A stretch of 39,287 nucleotides of DNA from Caulobacteraceae bacterium (lineage in GTDB: Bacteria; Pseudomonadota; Alphaproteobacteria; Caulobacterales; Caulobacteraceae): contig JANWHQ010000001.1 of NCBI GenBank assembly GCA_025450315.1, forward strand, positions 1-39,287. Direction: 5' to 3'. Positions 15,581 through 23,159 of the stretch are shown in pieces; positions within the stretch are counted from its first letter, which is position 1; every line of letters begins with the position of its first letter. Below the pieces are notes generated by a model that saw only the letters and a program-made list of their open reading frames with translations, did no database searches and had not been told where the DNA came from. The position numbers and the translations under genes are program-made.

Positions 15581-16381
15581 TCAGGCCGCGCGGCGGTTGC
15601 GGGTCGGATGGAAGAACAGCGCCTGGCCGATGGCGGCCTTCACCGTCTCCGGCTGGAACGGCTTGGTGATCAGGAAGGTCGGCTCGGGCCGTTCGCCGGT
15701 CAGCAACCGCTCGGGGAAGGCGGTGATGAAGATCACCGGCACGTCGAAACGGCCCAGGATGTCCTTCACCGCGTCGATGCCCGAGGAGCCGTCCGCCAGC
15801 TGGATGTCGGCCAGCACCAGGCCCGGACGCTTGCGCGCGGCCGCGTCGGTGGCTTCCTTGCGGGTGGCGGCGATGTCGACGACCTCGTGGCCGAGTTCGC
15901 GCACCAGCATCTCGATGTCGGCGGCGATCACCGGCTCGTCCTCGATGATCAGCACATCGGTGGCCAGCTCCGCGTCGATCTCGGCCTGGGCTTCGCTGAT
16001 CAGCTGCTCGACCTCGTCGAAGGAGGTGTCGAGGATCTGCGCCGCCTCGCTGGGCGTGAAGCCTTCGAGCGCGGTCAGCAGGAACGCCTGGCGCGAGCGG
16101 GGGGCGATGCGCATCAGCCGGTGCGCCGCGTCGTCGGTCTTGCCGGGACCGTCGTCGTCGTTGGTCTCCAGCTGCGCGCCCGTCGCGCACCAGATGGTGT
16201 GGAAGACGTGATAGAGCGAAACCCGCGGCGAGAGGCGGTTGTCGAGGGCCTTCTCACCGGCCGCGAGCGCTTCGAGCGCCACGCGAACATAGTTGTCGCC
16301 GGTCCGCTGGTCCCCGGTGAGGGCGCGAGCGTAACGGCGGATATACGGTAGATGCGGCGCAAGCCGCTCGAGAAGGCTCAT
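15581..16381 (-). CDS. phyR: PhyR, sigma-like/receiver anti-anti-sigma factor of the general stress response
   Basis: This 266-residue protein has an N-terminal ECF sigma-like domain (about 1-138; sigma-4-like [20 protein letters not shown]) and a C-terminal receiver (about 141-258). Receiver residues are complete: E147/D148, phosphoacceptor D192 in [12 protein letters not shown]220 and K240 in TKPF. In this family, phosphorylation by HWE/HisKA_2 kinases exposes the sigma-like domain, which sequesters NepR and frees EcfG. The start is [21 protein letters not shown], preceded by GGAGGGGAG; an upstream ATG would add 16 atypical residues. It is divergent from nepR-ecfG-phyK and has its own EcfG promoter, giving positive feedback. 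Confidence 0.97.
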   Translation of the reverse strand: MSLLERLAPHLPYIRRYARALTGDQRTGDNYVRVALEALAAGEKALDNRLSPRVSLYHVFHTIWCATGAQLETNDDDGPGKTDDAAHRLMRIAPRSRQAFLLTALEGFTPSEAAQILDTSFDEVEQLISEAQAEIDAELATDVLIIEDEPVIAADIEMLVRELGHEVVDIAATRKEATDAAARKRPGLVLADIQLADGSSGIDAVKDILGRFDVPVIFITAFPERLLTGERPEPTFLITKPFQPETVKAAIGQALFFHPTRNRRAA

Positions 16382-16415
16382 CTCCCCTCCGAAATTGAAA
16401 AATCGCCGCCGGATT

Positions 16416-16441
16416 AACGTCCTCGCCAAGGCCCAGGTTCC
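16416..16441 (-). promoter_or_regulatory. EcfG stress promoter for phyR
   Basis: On the minus strand GGAAC (16441-16437), 17 bases and CGTT (16419-16416) match the consensus. The ATG of phyR is 34 bases downstream. This predicts autoregulation of the stress circuit. Confidence 0.88.
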
Positions 16442-16481
16442 GGGAGGCTGAGAAAAAGGACGAAAAAGTTGCGCTGTTCAG

Positions 16482-16506
16482 GGAACCCGCGTGTACACTC
16501 GGTGTT
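16482..16506 (+). promoter_or_regulatory. Probable EcfG promoter for nepR-ecfG-phyK
   Basis: GGAAC (16482-16486) is followed after 16 bases by TGTT (16503-16506), one mismatch from CGTT. It lies 68 bases before the nepR ATG and is divergent from the phyR promoter. The weaker -10 may keep sigma-factor expression lower than target expression (inference). Confidence 0.65.
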
Positions 16507-16574
16507 GTAGCAGCCTAAGCGCCGAGTTGCTACGACGGGGGGCGCACGCCAGATCGAGCGTGACCAGTAGAAAG

Positions 16575-16757
16575 ATGATCGAACAATCGCCGCCTCGCCG
16601 CCGTGCAGACGCCGCCCTGGATGAGGCGCGTCTGCGACAGCAAGCCATCGGCATCAAGCTGCGGCAGATGTTCGACGAAGTGGTCAACGAGCCGGTTCCT
16701 GACGAATTCATCGATATCCTGCGCCGGGCCGACCAGAAGAAGTCGGACAAGGCTTGA
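16575..16757 (+). CDS. nepR: NepR anti-sigma factor
   Basis: This 60-residue protein has the NepR core: IGIKLRQMFDEVVNEPVPDE, continuing FIDILRRAD (about 25-53), two helices that clamp the EcfG sigma factor. Flexible charged ends flank the core, as is usual. ATG 16575 is chosen because upstream in-frame starts fall within the predicted promoter and would add a Cys-rich non-homologous leader. The Shine-Dalgarno sequence is weak (AGAAAG). The stop overlaps the ecfG ATG as TGATG, coupling anti-sigma and sigma synthesis. Confidence 0.94.
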   Translation: MIEQSPPRRRADAALDEARLRQQAIGIKLRQMFDEVVNEPVPDEFIDILRRADQKKSDKA

Positions 16758-17359
16758 TGGTCGAACGGGATCCGGACGCACCTCACGGCAAAGACGACGA
16801 AGTGGCCTTCCGGCGTGAGCTGGTGGGCCTCATTCCGCACCTCAGGGCCTTCGCGCGCACGCTGGCCGGCGATCCGGCCGCGGCCGACGACCTGGCGCAG
16901 GACGCCATGATGAAGGCCTGGGACGCCCGGGCCAGCTTCCAGATGGGCACCAACATGAAGGCGTGGACCTTCATGATCCTGCGCAACCAGTTCTATTCCG
17001 AGAAGCGCCGGGCGTGGCGCCAGACCCAGCTCGATCAGGAAGCCGCCGAGCGGACCCTGATCGCGGTCGACGATCCGGAGGCGCCTGTGGCGCTGGACGA
17101 GCTGAGGCTGGGCCTGGCCAAGCTGCCCTCCGAGCAACGGGAAGCCCTGGTGCTGGTCGGCGCCGGCGGCTTCGCCTACGAGGAGGCGGCCGAGATCTGC
17201 GGCTGCGCGGTGGGAACGGTGAAGAGTCGGGTCAGCCGCGCGCGCCGGGCGCTGCAGGCGATCCTCGAAGTCGGGGCCTACGATCGCGACGGCGGCTCGG
17301 CCGCCGACGCCATGCGCTCCATCCTGGCGGACGCGGAGCGGCTCTCCTCGGGCCGGTAA
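16757..17359 (+). CDS. ecfG: EcfG-family (sigma-T) general stress sigma factor
   Basis: This 200-residue ECF sigma factor has region 2 at about 16-90 (DDLAQDAMMKAW and NMKAWTFMILRNQFYSEKRR, the -10 recognition segment). Region 4 is at about 117-168 (LPSEQREALVLVGAGGFAYE, then EAAEICGCAVGTVKSRVSRAR, which reads the -35 GGAAC). ATG 16757 overlaps the nepR stop; an adjacent TTG at 16754 is less likely. It directs RNA polymerase to GGAAC-N16/17-CGTT promoters, seven of which surround it. Its symbol is sigT in Caulobacter. Confidence 0.96.
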   Translation: MVERDPDAPHGKDDEVAFRRELVGLIPHLRAFARTLAGDPAAADDLAQDAMMKAWDARASFQMGTNMKAWTFMILRNQFYSEKRRAWRQTQLDQEAAERTLIAVDDPEAPVALDELRLGLAKLPSEQREALVLVGAGGFAYEEAAEICGCAVGTVKSRVSRARRALQAILEVGAYDRDGGSAADAMRSILADAERLSSGR

Positions 17360-17363
17360 ACGC

Positions 17364-19085
17364 ATGAAATTCCGCGCACCTGGACCTCTCAGCATTCGGG
17401 TGCGCCTCGGGGTGGCGATGGCCATCGCCCTGTTGCCCGTGCTGCTGCTGGGCGTCGCCCAATCCACCATCTCGTTCCACAAGGAAGGCCTGGAACGCCG
17501 GGCTAGCCTGATGGCGGCGGCCGACCGCAGCGTGGCGGCCGCCCGCGGCCGCCTGGACGGCGCGATCGTGGTGCTGGAGACGGTGACTCCCGAGACGGCG
17601 GGGCCCGAGTGCGCGCCCCGGCTGCGCGAGCTCATGGCCCGCTCGCCGGGGATGCTCAACATGGTCCGCCTGGACCGCACCGGCCGGGTGACCTGCGCCG
17701 GCGGCGGGGTCTTGGACGGCGAGAACGGCGCCCAGACGTCCTGGTTCCGCAGGCTGGCCTCGGGCGAGCGCTCGGTGATGGAGGCCGCGCCGCCCTCCGG
17801 CTACGTCGGCCAGCCGGCGCTGTTGGTGGCGACCCAGGCGACCGGGCCCAGGGGCGAGTTCGAGGGGGCCCTGGCCGCCTTCATCGCCCTGTCGAGCCTC
17901 AGGCCCGAAATGGACCAGACCGCGCCTCTGGACACCCAGGTGGCCCTGATCGACCGCGACGGCCACTTCCTCAGCCGCACCAAGACCGACGCCTTCACCG
18001 CCCTTCCCAAGGACTGGGCCCCCAACGCCCAGGGCAGGGGCGCCTATCTCTACTTCGGCCACGACGCGGAGGGCTCGCCGCGCGTCTTCACCATCACGCC
18101 GCTGCTGGGCCGCGACCTCTATGCGGTGTTGTCGGCCCCCTCGCCGGGTCCCTTCTCCTGGGCGCGGCTGAACCTGCTCTCCAGCGTGCTGTTCCCGCTG
18201 ATCGCCTTCCTGGCCACCCTGGCGGCGGTCTGGGTCGCGGCCGACCGGGTGATCGTGCGCTGGCTGCACTACGTCGAGCGGGTCGCGGCCATCTACGCCA
18301 AGGGCCGCTTCACCGTGCGCCTGCTGCAGGCCGAGAAGGCTCCGCCGGAGATCCGCGAACTGGCCGAGACGCTGGACGCCATGGCCGAGATGATCGTCGC
18401 CCGCGACGCCTCGCTGCACGAGACCCTGGCCCAGAAGGACGCCCTGCTGCGCGAGATCCACCACCGGGTGAAGAACAACCTGCAGGTCATCACCTCGCTG
18501 CTCAGCCTGCAGCAGCGCTCGCTGTCCGATCCGTCGGCGCGCGAGGCGATGTCGGACACCCGCCAGCGGATCACCGCCATGGCCCTGATCTACCGCGCCC
18601 TCTACCAGGGCCCGGACCTCAGGCGGGTGGAACTGAAGGGCTTCCTGGAAGAGCTGATCGCCCAGCTGATCGTCTCCGACCAGGATTCCACCGGCGCGAT
18701 CCGCACCGACCTGCAGGCCGACGATCTGGTCATCCACCCCGACAAGCTGGCGCCCCTGGCGCTGTTCGCGGTGGAGGCCATCTCCAACGCCCAGAAGCAC
18801 GCCTTCGCCGGGCGGGGCGGCACGCTGCGGGTCAAGTTCAGCGTCAGCGGCGAGGACGCCGGGCTGGAGATCGCCGACGACGGCGTGGGCGCGGGCCCCG
18901 AGCGTCAGGCCTCGGGGGTGGGGCGCACCCTGATGGCCGCCTTCGCCCGCCAGCTGCACGGCCGCTGCGAGATCGTCACCAACGAATGGGGCGGCACCAC
19001 CGCCCGGCTCAACTTCCCGACTCCGGACATCGACGCCGAACAGAACGGCTCAGCCAAAGCCAAGCGGAACCGGGCGGCAGCCTGA
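17364..19085 (+). CDS. phyK: PhyK-like sensor histidine kinase (HisKA_2 type)
   Basis: This 573-residue membrane kinase has TM1 at about 14-34, a periplasmic sensor domain (about 35-265) with a DRTGRVTCAGGG segment typical of dCache/PAS-like folds, and TM2 at about 268-292. A HAMP-like linker follows (about 293-345). The HisKA_2 H-box EIHHRVKNNLQVITSLLSLQ has phospho-His at about 367. The HATPase domain shows EAISNAQKHAF and EIADDGVGAG. Position four bases after ecfG and topology match PhyK, which phosphorylates PhyR. The stress signal is unknown. The last codons (from 19066) contain a perfect EcfG promoter for the next gene, so sequence there is under double constraint. Confidence 0.92.
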   Translation: MKFRAPGPLSIRVRLGVAMAIALLPVLLLGVAQSTISFHKEGLERRASLMAAADRSVAAARGRLDGAIVVLETVTPETAGPECAPRLRELMARSPGMLNMVRLDRTGRVTCAGGGVLDGENGAQTSWFRRLASGERSVMEAAPPSGYVGQPALLVATQATGPRGEFEGALAAFIALSSLRPEMDQTAPLDTQVALIDRDGHFLSRTKTDAFTALPKDWAPNAQGRGAYLYFGHDAEGSPRVFTITPLLGRDLYAVLSAPSPGPFSWARLNLLSSVLFPLIAFLATLAAVWVAADRVIVRWLHYVERVAAIYAKGRFTVRLLQAEKAPPEIRELAETLDAMAEMIVARDASLHETLAQKDALLREIHHRVKNNLQVITSLLSLQQRSLSDPSAREAMSDTRQRITAMALIYRALYQGPDLRRVELKGFLEELIAQLIVSDQDSTGAIRTDLQADDLVIHPDKLAPLALFAVEAISNAQKHAFAGRGGTLRVKFSVSGEDAGLEIADDGVGAGPERQASGVGRTLMAAFARQLHGRCEIVTNEWGGTTARLNFPTPDIDAEQNGSAKAKRNRAAA

Positions 19086-19090
19086 GCGTT
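19066..19090 (+). promoter_or_regulatory. EcfG stress promoter inside the phyK 3' end
   Basis: GGAAC (19066-19070), 16 bases and CGTT (19087-19090) are a perfect match. The -35 lies within phyK coding sequence and the -10 just past its stop. The entericidin-like gene starts 45 bases later. Confidence 0.87.
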
Positions 19091-19134
19091 ACGGCAGCGC
19101 TGAATACCAAGGGTTCGACCAAAAGGAGCCGAAC

Positions 19135-19272
19135 ATGCGTCAAATGATTCTTCTCATGATTACCGCCGCCACCCTGACCCTGGGGGCGTGCAACACCGTC
19201 AAGGGCGCCGGCCAGGATGTATCTTCGGCCGGTCGCGCCGTGTCCGATACGGCCGAGGACGCCAAGCACTAG
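19135..19272 (+). CDS. Entericidin A/B-family small lipoprotein
   Basis: This 45-residue protein (ATG 19135, TAG 19270-19272) has a hydrophobic leader MRQMILLMITAATLTLGAC with a lipobox LGAC and lipidated Cys19. The mature peptide NTVKGAGQDVSSAGRAVSDT plus a charged end is the entericidin signature (NTxxGxGxD). AGGAG is 6 bases before ATG. It is predicted to be transcribed by EcfG from the promoter at 19066-19090 and has its own terminator. Entericidins are stress-induced bacteriolytic or membrane-active lipoproteins in enterics; the role in Alphaproteobacteria is not settled. Confidence 0.93.
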   Translation: MRQMILLMITAATLTLGACNTVKGAGQDVSSAGRAVSDTAEDAKH

Positions 19273-19302
19273 GCCTGGCTTCCAACCTGCGAAATCCGAG
19301 AG

Positions 19303-19330
19303 AGCCCCGCCTTCACCGGCGGGGCTTTTT
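19303..19330 (+). terminator. Rho-independent terminator after the entericidin gene
   Basis: A 9-bp perfect stem, AGCCCCGCC (19303-19311) and GGCGGGGCT (19318-19326), is followed by T4. It touches the stop codon of the convergent cheR-like gene, so it may stop both transcripts. Confidence 0.92.
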
Positions 19331-20154
19331 CATGCCGCCACGCGCGCGGCGGGATCCAGCCGATGCAGGCCGCCGCCCTGGGCGGCCAGTCCGCTCGGCA
19401 TGTCGCCGGCCTGTTCGTCGGCCCCCAGCACCAGATAGCCGCCCGGCGCCAGGGCCTCGGTCAGCTGCCCGAGCGCGCGGACGCGGGCTTCGGGCGTCAT
19501 GCAGCGCAGCACGTTGCGGCAGAGGATCAGGTCGAAGTCGGCCAGCCCCTTCAGCTCCACGTTCAGGTTCACCCGCCGCCAACGCACCATCGCCCTCAGC
19601 CGTGGCGACAGGGCCCAGAGCTCGTCGCGCTTCTCGAAGTGCCGCGCCAGCAGCTGGATCGGCAGGCCGCGCTGCACCTCGAACTGGGTGAACAGCCCCG
19701 CCTGGGCCTTCTCCAGCGACCGCTCGGACAGGTCCGTGCCCAGGATGTCGACGCCGCAGGCCAGGACCCCGGCGCCGGAGTCCTCGACCGTCATGGCCAC
19801 TGAATAGGCCTCCTGGCCCGAGGCGCAGCCGGCGCTCCAGACCCGGATGGGGCTCCCCGCCGGGCGCCGCACCGCCAGCTGCGGCAGCACCTCTTCGCGC
19901 AGCCGCTCGAACGTCTTGGGGTCGCGCAGGAAGCAGGTCTCGCCCTGGGCCATGGCCTCGACCACCGACCAGAGCAGGCTCTCTTCCTTGCGCTGCCGCG
20001 CCGAGATCAGCATCTCGCGGATCGAGCCGAATCCCTCGCGGCGCGCCACCGGCGCGAGCCGGCTCTCCACCAGATAGACCTTCTCGGGGTCCACCTTGAG
20101 GCCGGCGGCGGCGCGGCACACCTCCGCGACGAAATCGATCTCGTCTGGCTTCAT
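19330..20154 (-). CDS. CheR-type protein-glutamate O-methyltransferase
   Basis: This 274-residue SAM-dependent methyltransferase has the CheR N-terminal helical domain (about 1-60) and the active-site segment GETCFLRDPKTF (71-82; NETYFFRD in classical CheR). The SAM-binding motif I is WSAGCASGQEAYS (106-118), and DLILCRNVL lies near residue 206. It would methylate glutamates of chemoreceptors. There is no CheB, CheA or receptor next to it. Its ATG overlaps the CheY-like gene as ATGA, making a two-gene module. To my recollection the same trio with chpT occurs in Caulobacter. A target outside chemotaxis is possible. Confidence 0.9.
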   Translation of the reverse strand: MKPDEIDFVAEVCRAAAGLKVDPEKVYLVESRLAPVARREGFGSIREMLISARQRKEESLLWSVVEAMAQGETCFLRDPKTFERLREEVLPQLAVRRPAGSPIRVWSAGCASGQEAYSVAMTVEDSGAGVLACGVDILGTDLSERSLEKAQAGLFTQFEVQRGLPIQLLARHFEKRDELWALSPRLRAMVRWRRVNLNVELKGLADFDLILCRNVLRCMTPEARVRALGQLTEALAPGGYLVLGADEQAGDMPSGLAAQGGGLHRLDPAARVAA

Positions 20155-20516
20155 ACCAGCTTCGCCTGGGCGAACTTCGACTGCACGATGTCGCTGTCGA
20201 AGGGTTTCATGATGTATTCCGCCGCGCCGCAGCTCAGCGCCTCGCGGATGTGATCCAGGTCGTTCTCGACGGTGCAGAACACCACGGTGGGCTGCTCGCC
20301 GTTCCGTTCGCGGCGGAGCTGGCGCAGGAAGTCGATGCCATTCATCGCCGGCATGTTCCAGTCCAGCAGGATGGCTTCAGGCATGCTCGCGCGGCACCAG
20401 GCGAGAGCTTCCAGCCCGTCGCCGGCTTCGGCCACTTCGAAGCCCATTTCCTCGATGATCCGCCGGGCCACCTTGCGGATCACTCGACTGTCGTCGACGA
20501 CCAGGCAGGTTCTCAC
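20151..20516 (-). CDS. CheY-like single-domain response regulator
   Basis: This 121-residue stand-alone receiver has acidic residues D8/D9 (VVDDSRVIRK), phosphoacceptor D52 in LLDWNMPAMNG, T82, and K104 in IMKPFDSD. All are canonical, so it should be phosphorylated. The start is GTG at 20516 with AAGGGG six bases upstream; the only upstream in-frame ATG would overlap chpT. It lies between chpT and cheR on the same strand, 80 bases after the chpT stop. ChpT or a CheA could be its phosphodonor (inference from position). Confidence 0.88.
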   Translation of the reverse strand: MRTCLVVDDSRVIRKVARRIIEEMGFEVAEAGDGLEALAWCRASMPEAILLDWNMPAMNGIDFLRQLRRERNGEQPTVVFCTVENDLDHIREALSCGAAEYIMKPFDSDIVQSKFAQAKLV

Positions 20517-20596
20517 CGCCGACCCCTTGCGCTGTATCTCGGCAGCATCGGGGGTGTTGGTTAAAGAGCCGTATGGGGCGCCGCCCCCGGGGCGGA

Positions 20597-21268
20597 TTAT
20601 TGTGTGGGCAGTTTGACGCGGACGCGAACGGCGTCCTCGCCGGTCTCCAGCTCCAGCGTGCCGCCCGCCTGATCGACGATGGAGCGAAGGAAGTAGGTCT
20701 GCACCCACTGTCCGCCCAGGCCTTCGGAGAAGGGCCGGCCCTCGAGGCCGTCGACGGCCTCGGGCCTGAGGCGCGCGCGGGCGCCTCGGGCGTCCAGGTC
20801 CAGATGCATCTGGCCGGCCTCATCGCGGGCCGTAAGACGGGCCTTGCCGCCGACCGGCAGGGCCACGGCGCCCAGCTGGGCCAGGTTGAGCAGGGCCCGC
20901 GCGGCGGGCTTGCCGAGTCCGGCGGGCTCGACGGCCCAGTCCACCTCGGCGCGGACGTGATCGAAGAAGTCCCGGGTCAGCCGCTCCAGGTCGCGGACGT
21001 CGAACATCTCGGAGGCGGCCGAGCCGCCGAAGGCGATGCGCGAGAACGACAGGAGAGCGGCCAGCTTGCGCGCGCTGGTGGCGATCAGGCTCATGGCCTC
21101 CTCGCGCATGTCCTGCTGCTCGGGGTCGTCGATCAGGTCCAGGCCGGAGACGATCGCGCTCACCGGACTGATGAAGTCATGGCAGAGCCGCGCGGCGAGG
21201 CGGGCGGCCAGGTCCACCGGTTCGACGGCGTCCGGGTGGGCCTGCATTGACATCGGTGCGTTTTGCAT
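20597..21268 (-). CDS. chpT: ChpT, histidine phosphotransferase of the CckA-CtrA/CpdR cell-cycle relay
   Basis: This 223-residue protein has the ChpT signature AARLCHDFISPVSAIVSGLD (25-44), with phosphorylatable His30, followed by a degenerate HATPase-like C-terminal domain (about 95-220) without a normal ATP-binding site. In Caulobacter, ChpT passes phosphate from CckA to CtrA and CpdR and is essential. ATG 21268 is chosen; in-frame ATGs at 21253 and 21247 are alternatives that keep the His. The upstream 89 bases separate it from the divergent DUF3553-cysQ operon and include a GAATC (CcrM-type) site near 21275. Confidence 0.95.
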   Translation of the reverse strand: MQNAPMSMQAHPDAVEPVDLAARLAARLCHDFISPVSAIVSGLDLIDDPEQQDMREEAMSLIATSARKLAALLSFSRIAFGGSAASEMFDVRDLERLTRDFFDHVRAEVDWAVEPAGLGKPAARALLNLAQLGAVALPVGGKARLTARDEAGQMHLDLDARGARARLRPEAVDGLEGRPFSEGLGGQWVQTYFLRSIVDQAGGTLELETGEDAVRVRVKLPTQ

Positions 21269-21357
21269 CTTCGCGAATCTGTCGTGATTTGCCGCTTTGG
21301 CAAACCGCGCCTTGCGTGTCAGAGACGGCGGAAGAAGTGCGCCGAGAGCCTTAACAA

Positions 21358-21564
21358 GTGGTCGACAGCTTTCTCGAGCCAGGGGCTCTGGTGCGGCATC
21401 CCGACGAGCCGGACTGGGGCCTGGGCCAGGTCCAGTCGGTGGTCGGCCATCGGGTGACCGTCAATTTCGAGGACGCCGGCAAGCGGACCATCGACACCGA
21501 CAAGGTGGCCCTGGTCTATGTCGGCCCGGACCCGCGCGACCGGCAGGGGGGATTTCGAGCATGA
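21358..21564 (+). CDS. DUF3553 small protein
   Basis: This 68-residue protein begins at GTG, and no ATG is available in frame. FLEPGALVRHPDEPDWGLGQ at about 5-24 and VTVNFEDAGKRTIDTDKV (about 34-51) form the small beta-barrel typical of DUF3553, resembling the RNA-polymerase-binding CarD/UvrD-C Tudor-like fold. Function is unknown; the fold suggests protein or nucleic-acid binding. GAGAG lies about 10 bases upstream. The stop overlaps the cysQ ATG as ATGA, so the two are translationally coupled. Confidence 0.85.
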   Translation: MVDSFLEPGALVRHPDEPDWGLGQVQSVVGHRVTVNFEDAGKRTIDTDKVALVYVGPDPRDRQGGFRA

Positions 21565-22331
21565 GCGCGGACGCGGACCTCGGCCGGGTGCTGGCCGACA
21601 TCGTCGAGGCCGCCGGCCGCGAGATCCTGCCCCTGTGGCGCTCGGGCCTGCAGGTCGACCTCAAGGCCGACGAGAGCCCGGTCACCGAGGCGGACCGGCG
21701 GGGCGAGGCCCTGATCCTGGAGCAGCTGGCCGAGCGCTTTCCCGGCGTGCCGGTGGTGTCGGAGGAGGATGCCTCGGAGTTCGGGACACCCGACCGGATC
21801 GGGCCGCGCTTCTTCCTGGTCGATCCCTTGGACGGCACCAAGGCCTTCGTGCGCGGCGACGAGCACTGGACGGTCAACATCGGCCTGATCCAGGACGGCC
21901 GGCCGGTGGCCGGCGCAGTCTCGGCGCCGGCCTGGAACCGCACCTGGTTCACCACGGCGGGCGGCGCGCGCATGCGCACGATCGGTGAGGCGGAGGGCCA
22001 GCCCATCCACGTCCGGCCCTGGCCACGGTCGGGCGCCGTCGCCCTAGTCAGCCACACCATGAAGCCCGAGCAGGAGGCCGAGCTGCGCCAGCGCTACGGC
22101 TATGGCGAAACCCTTGCGATGGATTCCTCGGCCAAGCTCTGCATGGTCGCCGAGGGGACCGCCGACATCTATCCGCGCCACGGGACCACCATGGAGTGGG
22201 ACATCGCCGCGGCCCACGCGGTGCTGGAGGCGGCCGGCGGCTCGCTCACCACCGAGGAGGGCCGGACCTTCGCCTACGGCAAGGCCGACCGGGGCTTCAA
22301 GAACGGCTGGTTCGTGGCGCGCGGCGGCTAG
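21561..22331 (+). CDS. cysQ: 3'(2'),5'-bisphosphate nucleotidase CysQ
   Basis: This 256-residue Mg2+-dependent phosphatase of the IMPase superfamily has metal ligands E68/E69 (VVSEED), DPLDGTKAF (88-96) and WDIAAAH (213-219), followed by AVLEAAGG. DGTKAF and the WTVNIGLI strand point to CysQ, which removes the 3'-phosphate of PAP from sulfate assimilation. It differs from the SuhB-like paralogue at 1735 (DGTTNF). ATG 21561 overlaps the DUF3553 stop. HisN-type histidinol phosphatase is a less likely alternative. Confidence 0.9.
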   Translation: MSADADLGRVLADIVEAAGREILPLWRSGLQVDLKADESPVTEADRRGEALILEQLAERFPGVPVVSEEDASEFGTPDRIGPRFFLVDPLDGTKAFVRGDEHWTVNIGLIQDGRPVAGAVSAPAWNRTWFTTAGGARMRTIGEAEGQPIHVRPWPRSGAVALVSHTMKPEQEAELRQRYGYGETLAMDSSAKLCMVAEGTADIYPRHGTTMEWDIAAAHAVLEAAGGSLTTEEGRTFAYGKADRGFKNGWFVARGG

Positions 22332-22341
22332 GCCACGCAGG

Positions 22342-22983
22342 TCAGCGCGTCAGCACGAGGTGGGTCGCCCGCTCCGTGGGGACCGCCTCCGCCACCCGAT
22401 AGCCGAGCCCCGGCAGATCGAGGCCTGCGAACAGGGATTCGCCGCGGCCCAGAAGGACGGGCGACAGCGCCAGATGCACCTCGTCGATCGCGCCGGCGAG
22501 CAGGTACTGGCGGACCGTCGAAACGCCGCCGCCGATCTTCACGTCCAGCTCGCCCGCGGCGGCCTTGGCCTGGGCGAGCGCCGCCTCGATCCCGTCGGTG
22601 ACGAAATGGAAGGTCGTCCCGCCCTCCATCACGATCGGCGCCCGGGGGTGGTGGGTGAGGATGAAGGTCGGCGCGTGATAGGGGGGATTGTCTCCCCACC
22701 AGCCCTTCCAGTCGGGGCCGCCCCAATCGTCGCCGGCCGGCCCGAACATGTTGCGGCCGAGGATGAAGGCGCCGAAGCCGTCCGCCGAGGCCTGGGCGAA
22801 GCGGGCGTCGGGCCCCTCGGTTTCGCCGTCTCGCCCGAACATCGATCGAAAGGCTTGGGTCGGATAGAACCAGCCGTGCAACTCATTGCCCCGCTTGCCG
22901 AGCGGATGCTCCAGGCTCTGCTCGGCGCCGGCCCCGAAGCCGTCGATGGACACCGTAAAGCCGGCCACGCGCACCTTGCCCAT
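22342..22983 (-). CDS. RibD C-terminal/dihydrofolate-reductase-fold protein
   Basis: This 213-residue protein has the RibD_C fold: MGKVRVAGFTVSIDGFGAG at the start, FILGRNMFG near 73-81, and KIGGGVSTVRQYLLAGAIDE (about 149-168), the NADPH-binding Gly-rich strand-helix. LSPVLLGRGESLF closes the domain. It is probably a NAD(P)H-dependent reductase, but the substrate is unknown and there is no deaminase domain. Start ATG 22983 has GGAGG 5 bases upstream. It is monocistronic and convergent with cysQ (10-base gap). Confidence 0.9.
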   Translation of the reverse strand: MGKVRVAGFTVSIDGFGAGAEQSLEHPLGKRGNELHGWFYPTQAFRSMFGRDGETEGPDARFAQASADGFGAFILGRNMFGPAGDDWGGPDWKGWWGDNPPYHAPTFILTHHPRAPIVMEGGTTFHFVTDGIEAALAQAKAAAGELDVKIGGGVSTVRQYLLAGAIDEVHLALSPVLLGRGESLFAGLDLPGLGYRVAEAVPTERATHLVLTR

Positions 22984-23159
22984 CGGGACCTCCGTCTGAT
23001 CGTGGACTGCAACCCGCCCAGTGTTACCAGACTGGCGGCGTCCTTCGAGGCGCCGCCGCGCCGGCTTGCGGGGAAGGGCGCGGTTGGAACGCCCGCAGCC
23101 GCCCGCTTTCCGCAGCAAAATCCGAATGGTAATGCTCGGCCAGAAGGTGGGGGAGCGAG

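Noticed and set aside
20581..20595. GC-rich hairpin after chpT as Rho-independent terminator
   Set aside because: 6-bp stem with 3-base loop and no T-run in the minus direction; evidence too weak.
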